From: Martelella mediterranea
GTDB lineage: Bacteria > Pseudomonadota > Alphaproteobacteria > Rhizobiales > Rhizobiaceae
Assembly (NCBI RefSeq): GCF_021021415.1
Contig: NZ_JAINWJ010000033.1
Coordinates: 24,814-88,813 of the forward strand
Length of the DNA: 64,000 nucleotides
Direction of reading: 5' to 3'
Part shown: piece after piece, positions 26,344 through 34,442 of the stretch
How the letters are laid out: each line of letters opens with the position of its first letter
How positions within the stretch are numbered: position 1 is the stretch's first letter
The notes under the pieces: model-generated
Seen by the model: the letters and a program-made list of their open reading frames with translations, nothing else
Databases searched by the model: none
What the model was told of the DNA's origin: nothing
Position numbers and translations under genes: made by a program

Positions 26344-27039
26344 ATGAAACGCTTTCTGGTAATTCCGTTCGTCTTTCTGGCTCTCAACTCTCCCGTCAGG
26401 TCGGAGACTCCTGCCATGGCCGACGATGCGTCCACGGACTGGCCGTCCCCCGAGAGATCCGTATCAGGCAACGTCTTGACGAGTGCGACAGATCCGGCCA
26501 TTCGCGTCGTCGTTCCCGACGACGCAGAATATATCGGGTCTGTGCGCTGGCCTCTTTACAATGTAACAGATGCTGAAATGCATGTTTTCGTTGAAGCTGA
26601 CGATTATGGTCTGGTGGAGCGATTCTACTGGATTCAGTTCGAAAGCTATCTGGATGACAATCATCACACCTTCGATTATCCGCAGAGCAACCCGCAGACG
26701 ATGGAGCTGGATGGTAGAACGGTGCATGTGCTTCCAGGCATGACGATGGCCAACCCGCCAGAAATTCGCGAAGGTTCGGACGGCTCGATGTTTCGCCAGT
26801 TGGTGGCCGAGGCGGGATATCGTTTGCCGACCTATATGGCGAATGTTCGCTTCGTCGAATTGTTCGAGCCGAGCCATCGGAAAGAGTTGATGATCATCTA
26901 CGGCGAGAACTTGGATGCTGTAATTACGCAGTTGGGCGCCGCTCAAGCGCGCGGGCGTGAAAGTTTCGCCTTTGCAGAAATGTATCCGCCTCTGATCGAG
27001 CGCGCAGCTTCCAACTTGGATTTGATAACGTCAGATTAG
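26344..27039 (+). CDS. Secreted protein of unknown function
   Basis: A 231-residue protein with a short signal peptide (residues 1–20, cleavage near VRSET). The mature part has an aromatic-rich core (AEYIGSVRWPLYNV, YGLVERFYWIQFESYL, HTFDYPQ) and no membrane anchor. I recognise no family. Codon use differs from its neighbours: many codons end in A or T, so it looks less GC-rich, which could mean recent arrival. It is flanked by the creatininase gene in the same direction and a LysR gene convergent to it. Confidence 0.7.
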   Translation: MKRFLVIPFVFLALNSPVRSETPAMADDASTDWPSPERSVSGNVLTSATDPAIRVVVPDDAEYIGSVRWPLYNVTDAEMHVFVEADDYGLVERFYWIQFESYLDDNHHTFDYPQSNPQTMELDGRTVHVLPGMTMANPPEIREGSDGSMFRQLVAEAGYRLPTYMANVRFVELFEPSHRKELMIIYGENLDAVITQLGAAQARGRESFAFAEMYPPLIERAASNLDLITSD

Positions 27040-27112
27040 GCCGTGGCAGGCCTATGACTTTCCTTTTTTCACCGAATATCCGCGTTCCGCGCCTGGTCAA
27101 CGCCCCTTGGTA

Positions 27113-28054
27113 TCACGACGCCGTCTCCGGCAAATGCCGGCGCTCCTGCAGCGTCGCGATCATCGCGGCCAGTTCGCGCAGCAGATAGTCCACAAAAAGA
27201 CTGGTGGCGGCGTCGAGGGGGGCGCGGGCGCGGGCGAAGAGTTTCATCGGCTGGTGGCGCACATGCGGGTCGGCGACCGGGCGGAACACCAGTTCGCCCC
27301 GGCTGCAATCGTCATAGACATCGAGCGGGTTGAGGAAGGTCAGGCCCGTGCCGCGCTTGACCAGCTGTTTCAGCATTTCCGACGCATTGGTCTCCACCAC
27401 CGGCTCGATCGGCAGCGGCAGCGGCGACAGCATGAGATTGATGACATTGCGCAGGCTGGTGCCCGTCTGCGCCAGCACCAGCGGCTCCTGCACGACATCG
27501 GCGACATTGACGCGCTCCTGTTCGCCAAGCGGATGGCCGGGCGGCAGCACCGCGCCGATCGGCACGTCGAAGGTGGCGACGGTGCGGATGCCCGGCGTCG
27601 GCGGAATATTGAAGCCGAGGCCGAGATCGACCTCGCCGGTGACAACGGAGGCAATGGTGGTGTCACCGATATCCGAGCGCAGGTGAATGCGAATGCGCGG
27701 GTTTTCCGCCACGAACCGGGCTATGATCTCCGGCAACGGGCCGGCCGCAAGACCGACGGTGGTGACCAGCGTGACCTTGCCGGCCTGCGGCATTTTCAGC
27801 GCCCGGATACGCGCCTCCAGCCGGTCATAGCTTTTCAGCACCTCGCGGATATGCTCGACGCACATCTCGCCGGCCGCCGTCAGCCGCAGGCCGCGCGGCA
27901 GCCGCTCGAACAGCGGCGCGCCGAATTCCTCCTCCAGAGCGAGAATCTGCCGGTTGACCGCCGAGGAAGCGACATTCAGCCGCTGCGCCGCCTTGCGGAT
28001 CGATCCGCAACGGGCGATTTCATCTATATATTGCAGTTTGCGGGAGTGCAGCAT
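27113..28054 (-). CDS. LysR-family regulator of the adjacent uptake/catabolic operon
   Basis: A 313-residue regulator. The winged helix-turn-helix fills residues 1–60 (MLHSRKLQYIDEIARCGSIRKAAQRLNVASSAVNRQI, cited as landmark). The co-inducer domain follows (VTLVTTVGLAAGPLPEIIARF, GEVDLGLGFNIPP). It is divergent from the NMT1-type transporter operon across 176 bases, the usual place for the regulator of that operon. The inducer is presumably the imported compound. ATG 28054 is chosen; a TTG at 28081 would add nine residues. Confidence 0.92.
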   Translation of the reverse strand: MLHSRKLQYIDEIARCGSIRKAAQRLNVASSAVNRQILALEEEFGAPLFERLPRGLRLTAAGEMCVEHIREVLKSYDRLEARIRALKMPQAGKVTLVTTVGLAAGPLPEIIARFVAENPRIRIHLRSDIGDTTIASVVTGEVDLGLGFNIPPTPGIRTVATFDVPIGAVLPPGHPLGEQERVNVADVVQEPLVLAQTGTSLRNVINLMLSPLPLPIEPVVETNASEMLKQLVKRGTGLTFLNPLDVYDDCSRGELVFRPVADPHVRHQPMKLFARARAPLDAATSLFVDYLLRELAAMIATLQERRHLPETAS

Positions 28055-28230
28055 CGGGTTAAACTCGGCTGGAGTGACCAATTTTTACGCAGTGCGACTA
28101 CAATTATATCATTCCCGAGCCTTGTGCAAAAAAGGCATCGATGCGCACGAAAATTGATACTTCTCAAACAGCGGTTAAGCCGCTCAAATACCAATCATAA
28201 GCTTCAGCAAAACGCGAAGGGGAACGAGAA

Positions 28231-29241
28231 ATGTCACTTCAATCCAGCATGACCGGGCTTGCAGCATTTGCCGGCCTGACGCTTGCAGCCACAGCGCCCG
28301 CGCTTGCGCTCGACGAGGTCTCCTACGGCACCAACTGGCTGGCCCAGGCCGAGCATGGCGGCTTCTACCAGGCGGTTGCCGACGGCACCTACGAGAAATA
28401 CGGGCTCGACGTCACGATCGTGCAGGGCGGGCCGCAGGCGGCCAACCGCGCGCTGTTGATCGCCGGCAAGGTCGATTTCTACATGGGCTCGCCGCAGGGC
28501 GAATTCGACGCCGTGGTCGAGGACATTCCGCTGATCGATGTCGCGGCGATCTTCCAGAAGGACCCGCAGATCCTGATGGCGCATCCCGATCAGGGCATCG
28601 AGGAATTCGCCGATCTCGCAAAACTGCCGACGATCTTCATGGGCAAGGACGGGTTCCTGTCCTATTTCCAGTGGATGAAGGCCAATTTCGACGGCTTCAG
28701 CGACGAGCAGTACAAGCCCTACACCTTCAACCCGGCCCCGTTCATCGCCGATCCGCAATCCGCCCAGCAGGGCTATCTGACGTCGGAGCCCTATTCGGTG
28801 GAAAAGGAAGCGGGCTGGACGCCGAAGGTCTTCCTGCTCGCCGACAGCGGCTACTCGCCCTATTCGACGATGATCACCGCCCAGCAGAAGATGGTCGATG
28901 AGAACCCCGACCTCGTGCAGCGCTTCGTCGATGCCTCGATCGAAGGCTGGTACAATTACCTCTACGGCGACAACACGGCCGCCAACGATCTGATCAAGAA
29001 AGACAATCCGGAAATGACGGATGAGCAGATCGCTTTCTCCATCGACAAGATGAAGGAATACGGCATCGTCGTTTCCGGCGAGGCCGAGGAAGGCGGCATC
29101 GGCTGCATGACCGATGAACACTTCAAGACCTTCTTCGACGACATGGTCGATATCGGGCTCTATGAAGCCGACCTCGACTACACCAAGGCCTACACCACGC
29201 AGTTCGTTTGCAAGGGCGTTGGCAAGGACCTGATGAAATAG
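28231..29241 (+). CDS. ABC transporter substrate-binding protein (NMT1/THI5-like)
   Basis: A 336-residue periplasmic protein with a signal peptide cleaved near ALALDEV. The mature part has the NMT1/THI5 pattern: SYGTNWLAQAEHGGFYQAVADG, YEKYGLDVTIVQGGPQ, LLIAGKVDFYMG. Relatives bind pyrimidines, riboflavin-like or taurine-like compounds. It begins an operon with the ATPase and permease, a cytosine-deaminase-like hydrolase, an FAD oxidase and a quinone reductase. A 9-base GC hairpin follows the gene and may raise the amount of this component relative to the others. Confidence 0.92.
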   Translation: MSLQSSMTGLAAFAGLTLAATAPALALDEVSYGTNWLAQAEHGGFYQAVADGTYEKYGLDVTIVQGGPQAANRALLIAGKVDFYMGSPQGEFDAVVEDIPLIDVAAIFQKDPQILMAHPDQGIEEFADLAKLPTIFMGKDGFLSYFQWMKANFDGFSDEQYKPYTFNPAPFIADPQSAQQGYLTSEPYSVEKEAGWTPKVFLLADSGYSPYSTMITAQQKMVDENPDLVQRFVDASIEGWYNYLYGDNTAANDLIKKDNPEMTDEQIAFSIDKMKEYGIVVSGEAEEGGIGCMTDEHFKTFFDDMVDIGLYEADLDYTKAYTTQFVCKGVGKDLMK

Positions 29242-29256
29242 TCTGCCTGCAGTCTT

Positions 29257-29278
29257 CGCCCCGCGTCCGCGCGGGGCG
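29257..29278 (+). other. Hairpin between binding-protein and ATPase genes
   Basis: CGCCCCGCG and CGCGGGGCG form a perfect 9-base stem with loop TCCG in the 64-base gap after the substrate-binding protein gene. No T tract follows, so it is unlikely to end all transcription. Such hairpins commonly stabilise the upstream binding-protein message. Confidence 0.6.
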
Positions 29279-29305
29279 GCCCGTTTACGCATTCAGGAAA
29301 ACCGC

Positions 29306-30112
29306 ATGGCGCCCGCTGAGGCAACCTTACAAAAGCCGCTGGTGAAGCTTGAGCATGTCACCAAGATCTTCTCCAACGGCACGATCGCGCTCAAGGATAT
29401 GAGTCTCACCGTCTGTCAGGGCCAGTTCGTGAGCCTGCTCGGACCTTCGGGCTGCGGCAAGTCGACGGCCTTGCGCATCATGGCCTCGCTCGGCGACGTC
29501 ACGCGAGGCACGATCGACTGGCCGACCTCGCGCATCTCCGCCAAGGGCAAGCCGGAAGGCGATATCAGCTTCGTGTTTCAGGAACCGACGCTGATGCCGT
29601 GGGCGACGGTGTTCGACAACGTCTTCCTGCCGCTGAAACTGCGCGGCAAATCCAAGGCGGGCACACTCGAGGAGATCATGGCCGCGCTTGCCACCGTCGG
29701 CTTGCAGGACTTCCCCAATGCCTATCCGCGCGAACTCTCCGGCGGCATGAAGATGCGGGTCTCGATCGCCCGCGCGCTGGTGACCAAGCCGAAACTGCTT
29801 TTGATGGACGAGCCCTTCGCCGCACTCGACGAGATCACCCGGCAGAAGCTCAATGACGATGTGCTGCGGCTCTGGCATGCGACCGGCATCACCGTGATCT
29901 TCGTGACCCATTCGGTGTTCGAATCCGCCTATCTCTCCAACCGCATCGTGGTGATGCGCGCGCGCCCCGGACAGGTGTTCGACGATTTCCCGCTCGATAC
30001 CAGCCAGGAGCGCGACGAGAGCTACCGCACATCAGAGGAATACAGGCTCGCCTGCGAAAAGGTCTCGCGCTCGCTTCAGGGCGCCATTCAGGCAGCGGGA
30101 GGCGATCACTGA
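29306..30112 (+). CDS. ABC transporter ATP-binding protein (NrtD/SsuB type)
   Basis: A 268-residue ATPase with Walker A GPSGCGKST, Q-loop in FVFQEPTLMPW, signature LSGGMKMRVSIARAL, Walker B LLLMDEPFAALDE and switch His in VTHSVFESAYL. It belongs to the nitrate/sulfonate/taurine-type importers that pair with NMT1-like binding proteins. The stop overlaps the permease start by one base (TGATG), so the two are translationally coupled. High confidence. Confidence 0.95.
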   Translation: MAPAEATLQKPLVKLEHVTKIFSNGTIALKDMSLTVCQGQFVSLLGPSGCGKSTALRIMASLGDVTRGTIDWPTSRISAKGKPEGDISFVFQEPTLMPWATVFDNVFLPLKLRGKSKAGTLEEIMAALATVGLQDFPNAYPRELSGGMKMRVSIARALVTKPKLLLMDEPFAALDEITRQKLNDDVLRLWHATGITVIFVTHSVFESAYLSNRIVVMRARPGQVFDDFPLDTSQERDESYRTSEEYRLACEKVSRSLQGAIQAAGGDH

Positions 30113-30951
30113 TGAGCGACGAAAACACGGAACAGACCTACGCCCGCCCCGGCTTCTTCGCCCGCAATGGCGAGACCATTCTCAGGATCGTTATCCCGAT
30201 CGCGGTGATCGTGCTGCTGATCGCGATCTGGCAGGCGATCGTGATCATCTACCAGACCCCGCATTATATCCTGCCCGGCCCGGCGCTGGTGGCGGAAGCC
30301 TTTTTCGAGGACTGGGGCACGCTTGCGCCTGCCTTGTGGGTCACCACCAAGATCACCTTCATCTCGCTGGGGCTGGCGCTGGTCGGCGGCGTCGGGCTTG
30401 CCGTGATCATGGTGCAGTCACGCTGGATCGAGACCGCGCTCTACCCGATCACCGTGATCCTGCAGGTGACCCCGATCGTCGCGATCGCGCCGCTGATCCT
30501 GATCTATACGCCGACAACACAAATCGCGCTGCTGATCTGCGCCTTTCTGGTGGCCTTCTTCCCGATCCTTTCCAACATGGCGCAGGGGCTGAAGAGCGTC
30601 GACCACAATCTCCTGAACCTGTTCGAGCTTTACGGCGCCTCCCGCTGGCAGACGCTGATCCACCTGAAACTGCCGGCCTCGCTGCCCTATTTCATGACGG
30701 GGCTCCGGATCGGCGGCGGGTTGGCGCTGATTGCCGCCGTAGTCGCGGAATTCGCGGCGGGCTCCGCCGGGGCCGGCTCGGGCCTCGCCTTCCGGCTGCT
30801 AGAATCGCAGTACCGCCTCAACATACCGCGCCTGTTCGCAGCCCTGTTCATGCTCGCCTGCCTTGGCGTCGCGATCTTCGCGCTCACCTCCTTCATCGCC
30901 TGGCTGTTCCTGCATCGCTGGCATGAAAGCAGCCTGAAGAGAGAGAATTGA
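30112..30951 (+). CDS. ABC transporter permease
   Basis: A 279-residue inner-membrane protein with six hydrophobic segments. The EAA loop that docks the ATPase is seen in FELYGASRWQTLIHLKLPASLPY. It forms the channel of the importer with the preceding ATPase and the NMT1-type binding protein. Start and stop codons overlap those of both neighbours by one base, which shows a tight operon that continues into the hydrolase. Confidence 0.94.
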   Translation: MSDENTEQTYARPGFFARNGETILRIVIPIAVIVLLIAIWQAIVIIYQTPHYILPGPALVAEAFFEDWGTLAPALWVTTKITFISLGLALVGGVGLAVIMVQSRWIETALYPITVILQVTPIVAIAPLILIYTPTTQIALLICAFLVAFFPILSNMAQGLKSVDHNLLNLFELYGASRWQTLIHLKLPASLPYFMTGLRIGGGLALIAAVVAEFAAGSAGAGSGLAFRLLESQYRLNIPRLFAALFMLACLGVAIFALTSFIAWLFLHRWHESSLKREN

Positions 30952-32261
30952 TGACCGGTTTCGTTACGCTTCCCGAGGCCCCGTCCTTCGTTCTCGCAAA
31001 CGCCACCCTCCCCGCCATCTGCCTCGCCAAAGCGACAGGTCTTGATGCGCGCGAGGGGCTGATCTCTGCGGATATAACCATCGAAAACGGTAGGATCGGC
31101 GCAATCACCGCGCCCGGGGCGACCCCCGCCGCCCTGCCCGCCACCGACCTTCGCGGCGGCATGGTCTGGCCGACCTTCACCGACATGCACACCCATATCG
31201 ACAAGGGCCACATCTGGGAGCGCCGCCGCAATCCCGACGGCACCTTCATGGGAGCGCTTGAAAACGTCCGCGCCGACCGCGAGGCCAACTGGTCGGCGGA
31301 CGATGTCGCCGCCCGGATGGAATTCTCGCTGAAATGCGCCTACGCCCATGGCACCGGCCTGCTGCGCACCCATATCGACAGCCTGCCGCCGCAGCACGAG
31401 ATTTCCTTTGAGGTGTTTTCCGATATCCGCGACAAATGGGCGGACCGGATCGAGCTTCAGGCCGTTGCGTTGTTCGCCATCGACATGATCTTCGAGCCGT
31501 TCTTTGATGATCTGGTGGCCCTGCTGAAACGCCGCAACGGCCTGATCGGCGGCGTCACCCAGATGCTGCCCGATCTCGACGCAAGGCTCGACCGGTTGTT
31601 CCAGGCGGCAGGCGACGCCGGGCTCGATATCGACCTCCATGTCGACGAGACCGAGGACCGCGAGGTGCTGACCCTTGGCCGCATCGCGGAGGCCAAGCTT
31701 CGCAACAGATTCGAAGGCGCGGTCACGGTCGGCCATTGCTGTTCGCTCGCCAGACAGGATGAGGACACGGCCAAGCGCACCATCGACCGCGTCGCCGAAG
31801 CAGAAATCGCGGTCGTCTCGCTGCCGATGTGCAACATGTATCTTCAGGACCGCCACGCGGGCGTCACCCCGCGCTGGCGGGGCGTGACGCTGTTCAAGGA
31901 GCTCGCGGCCGCCGGCGTGAAGACCGCCGTCGCCTCCGACAATACCCGCGACCCGTTCTATGCTTACGGCGACCTCGACCCCGTCGAGGTGATCCGCGAG
32001 GCGGTACGCATCCTACAGCTCGATCATCCGCTGGATGAAACGCCGCGCATCATCACCCGCACCCCCGCCGAAATCCTCGGCCGGCCGGAGCGCGGCGTGA
32101 TTGCAAAGGGCGGCCCCGCCGATCTGGTGCTTTTCAGCGCGCGGCGCTGGAGCGAATTCCTTTCCCGTCCGCAGGCTGACCGCATCGTGATGCGGAATGG
32201 CATGGGCATCGACCGCAGCCTGCCGGATTATCGCGAACTTGACCCGCTGATGGATAAGTGA
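30951..32261 (+). CDS. Cytosine-deaminase-like amidohydrolase
   Basis: A 436-residue TIM-barrel metal hydrolase. The expected ligands are present: HTH in FTDMHTHIDKGH, His and Glu in LHVDETED, His in TVGHCCSLA, and Asp in VASDNTRDPFYAYGD. The last segment and PMCNMYLQDR closely follow CodA, so deamination or ring opening of a pyrimidine- or imidazole-type compound is likely. It is made directly behind the importer genes, with stop/start overlap, which suggests it acts on the imported compound. The substrate is not fixed by the sequence. Confidence 0.85.
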   Translation: MTGFVTLPEAPSFVLANATLPAICLAKATGLDAREGLISADITIENGRIGAITAPGATPAALPATDLRGGMVWPTFTDMHTHIDKGHIWERRRNPDGTFMGALENVRADREANWSADDVAARMEFSLKCAYAHGTGLLRTHIDSLPPQHEISFEVFSDIRDKWADRIELQAVALFAIDMIFEPFFDDLVALLKRRNGLIGGVTQMLPDLDARLDRLFQAAGDAGLDIDLHVDETEDREVLTLGRIAEAKLRNRFEGAVTVGHCCSLARQDEDTAKRTIDRVAEAEIAVVSLPMCNMYLQDRHAGVTPRWRGVTLFKELAAAGVKTAVASDNTRDPFYAYGDLDPVEVIREAVRILQLDHPLDETPRIITRTPAEILGRPERGVIAKGGPADLVLFSARRWSEFLSRPQADRIVMRNGMGIDRSLPDYRELDPLMDK

Positions 32262-32263
32262 AC

Positions 32264-33673
32264 ATGCCGGACTATCAACAGATCAAGGCCGAACTCGACG
32301 GCATCGCCATCGAGGACAACCCCAACCTCGTCTCCCGCAAGAGCCGGGATTTCTACTGGTACTCGCCGATCCTCAAGGCCCAGCTCGAAAACGTCACCGG
32401 CGACCTGATCGTCTCGCCCGCAAGCGAGGACGAGGTGATCAAGGTGCTGAAGATCGCCTTCCGCCATGATGTTCCGGTCACCGCGCGCGGCGGCGGCACC
32501 GGCAATTACGGCCAGTGCATGCCACTGTCGGGCGGCATCGTGCTCGACATGACCAAGATGAACCGGATCAAGGAAATCCACCCCGGCCGCGTCATCACCG
32601 AGCCCGGCATCATCTGCGCCCAGCTCGACAAGGAACTGAAGGAAAAATCCGGCCAGGAACTGCGCTTCCACCCCTCCACCACCGGCCAGGCGACCCTTGG
32701 CGGCTTCATCGCCGGCGGTTCCGGCGGCGTCGGCTCGGTCCATTGGGGCGGGCTGCGCGACCTCGGCAATGTGCTCCGCCTCAAGATCGTCACGCTGGAA
32801 GAAGAGCCCCGCGTAATGGAACTGACGGCGCGCGACCTGCTGAAAGTCTCCCACGCCTACGGCACCAATGGCATCATCACCGAGGTCGAAATGCCGCTGG
32901 CACCCGCCTATGACTGGGTGGACGTGATCGTCGGCCACGAGAGCTTCATGGATGCGGTGCGGTTTTCCGACCGGCTGGCGAAATCCTCCGGCATTCTGGT
33001 CAAGGAAATCGCGCCGATCGCAGCCCCCGTCCCTTACGAATATTTCACCCGCCACAAGCCGTGGCTGAAGGAGGGCGAGGCGGTCACCGTGGTCATGGTC
33101 GCCCCCCACGCGCTCGCGCCCTTCGAGGCGCTGGTGAAGCTGATGAAGGGCGAAATCCGCTTTCGATCCGATGAAGTGGAGAGCCTGCGCGGCATTCCGC
33201 GCGCCTATGAGCTTGGCTGGAACCACACCACGCTGCGCGCGCTGAAGATGCAGCCCGACAGCTTCACCTATCTCCAGGTGCAGTATCCCGGCCCCGACCA
33301 TGTCGAGAAGGTGCGCGAGATGACCGAGCTTTTCGGCGACGAGGTCATCGGCCATCTGGAATTCCTGCGCTTCGACGGCGCAATCCAATGTTCCGGCCTG
33401 CCGCTGGTGCGCTACACCACGCCGGAGCGGCTGGAGGAGATCATTAAAATCCACGAGGCCCATGGCTGCCCGATCTTCAACCCCCACCGCTACACGCTGG
33501 AAGAAGGCGGCATGAAGCAGACCGACGAATTGCAGCTTGCCTTCAAGAAGGAAACCGACCCCAAGGGCCTGATGAACCCCGGCAAGATGATCGCCTGGGA
33601 AAATCCGGATTTCGACTTCAAGGCCGGCAAGAACTTCCTGTTCAAGGGGCTGGCAGAAACGGGAGCGGAGTGA
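32264..33673 (+). CDS. FAD-binding (PCMH-type) oxidase/dehydrogenase
   Basis: A 469-residue flavoenzyme. The FAD domain (residues about 45–225) shows VTARGGGTGNYGQCMPLSGG, ITEPGIICAQLDKEL and STTGQATLGGFIAGGSGGVGS, the glycolate-oxidase/vanillyl-alcohol-oxidase pattern. The C-terminus ends with KKETDPKGLMNPGKMI, a family landmark. No His or Cys is seen at the usual covalent-FAD position next to the GGGTG loop, so FAD is probably not covalently bound. ATG 32264 is two bases past the hydrolase stop. It probably oxidises a product of the pathway; the substrate is unknown. Confidence 0.88.
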   Translation: MPDYQQIKAELDGIAIEDNPNLVSRKSRDFYWYSPILKAQLENVTGDLIVSPASEDEVIKVLKIAFRHDVPVTARGGGTGNYGQCMPLSGGIVLDMTKMNRIKEIHPGRVITEPGIICAQLDKELKEKSGQELRFHPSTTGQATLGGFIAGGSGGVGSVHWGGLRDLGNVLRLKIVTLEEEPRVMELTARDLLKVSHAYGTNGIITEVEMPLAPAYDWVDVIVGHESFMDAVRFSDRLAKSSGILVKEIAPIAAPVPYEYFTRHKPWLKEGEAVTVVMVAPHALAPFEALVKLMKGEIRFRSDEVESLRGIPRAYELGWNHTTLRALKMQPDSFTYLQVQYPGPDHVEKVREMTELFGDEVIGHLEFLRFDGAIQCSGLPLVRYTTPERLEEIIKIHEAHGCPIFNPHRYTLEEGGMKQTDELQLAFKKETDPKGLMNPGKMIAWENPDFDFKAGKNFLFKGLAETGAE

Positions 33674-33674
33674 G

Positions 33675-34256
33675 ATGCGGGTCCTCGTGCTCTTTTCCCA
33701 CCCGGTGGAAACCAGCTATGGCGCGGCCCTCCACAGACAGGTTGTCGAAAGCCTGACCAAGGCCGGCCACGTGGTCGATGATTGCGATCTCTACGCCGAA
33801 AACTTCCAGCCGGTGCTGACCCGCGAGGAGCGGATCGGCTATCACGACTATCCGGAAAACACCGCGCCGGTCGCCTCCTATGTCCATCGTCTGCAAAAGG
33901 CCGAAGCGTTGGTGATCGTCACGCCGATCTGGAATTTCGGCTATCCGGCCATGCTAAAGGGCTATTTCGACCGCGTCTGGCTGCCGGGCGTTTCATTCGC
34001 GCTGGAAGACGGCAAGCTGAAGCCGACGCTGCGCCACATCACCAAGGCTGCCGCCGTCTTCACCTATGGCGCGACGCCGATGCGGGCCTTCCTGGCCGGC
34101 AATCCACCGAAAAAGATGATCAAGCGCGTGCTGCGCGCCCAGATCAAGATCGGCGCGCCGGTGCGCTTCATGGCCCATTACGACATGAACAACTGCACCG
34201 AGGAAACCCGCGCCCGGTTTCTCGATAAGGTGAAGAGCGAGATGGAGGCTTTCTAG
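33675..34256 (+). CDS. NAD(P)H:quinone oxidoreductase-like flavodoxin-fold protein
   Basis: A 193-residue protein of the flavodoxin_2 family: VLFSHPVETSYGAALHRQVVE at the start (FMN/FAD phosphate loop) and VIVTPIWNFGYPAMLKGYFDRVWLPGVSF, the family signature, in the middle. It reduces quinones or related compounds with two electrons from NAD(P)H. It is the last gene of the importer/deaminase/oxidase operon, starting two bases after the oxidase stop. It may supply reducing power or detoxify a quinone-like intermediate. Confidence 0.88.
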   Translation: MRVLVLFSHPVETSYGAALHRQVVESLTKAGHVVDDCDLYAENFQPVLTREERIGYHDYPENTAPVASYVHRLQKAEALVIVTPIWNFGYPAMLKGYFDRVWLPGVSFALEDGKLKPTLRHITKAAAVFTYGATPMRAFLAGNPPKKMIKRVLRAQIKIGAPVRFMAHYDMNNCTEETRARFLDKVKSEMEAF

Positions 34257-34299
34257 CCCTCACGCTCTTTACATCCCGTCTCAGTGCATTAGGTCTAAA

Positions 34300-34333
34300 G
34301 CTATCCTGCAGCGCTTCGGGCCTGCGGGATAGC
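34300..34333. other. Hairpin after the heterocycle-catabolism operon
   Basis: GCTATCCTGCAG and CTGCGGGATAGC pair over 12 positions with one G·T pair and a 10-base loop, 44 bases past the last operon gene. There is no T tract, so an intrinsic terminator is not certain. It lies before the GH32 gene. Confidence 0.5.
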
Positions 34334-34442
34334 GCATGCGTGCAGCCGGTTTTCGTCACGATGCGCATATCTGTCATTCCGGGCTGTTCCGCGCGGCAGA
34401 GCGTTGGGTATTCCGGTAGCGCTTGAACGGAGCCGATTGAGC

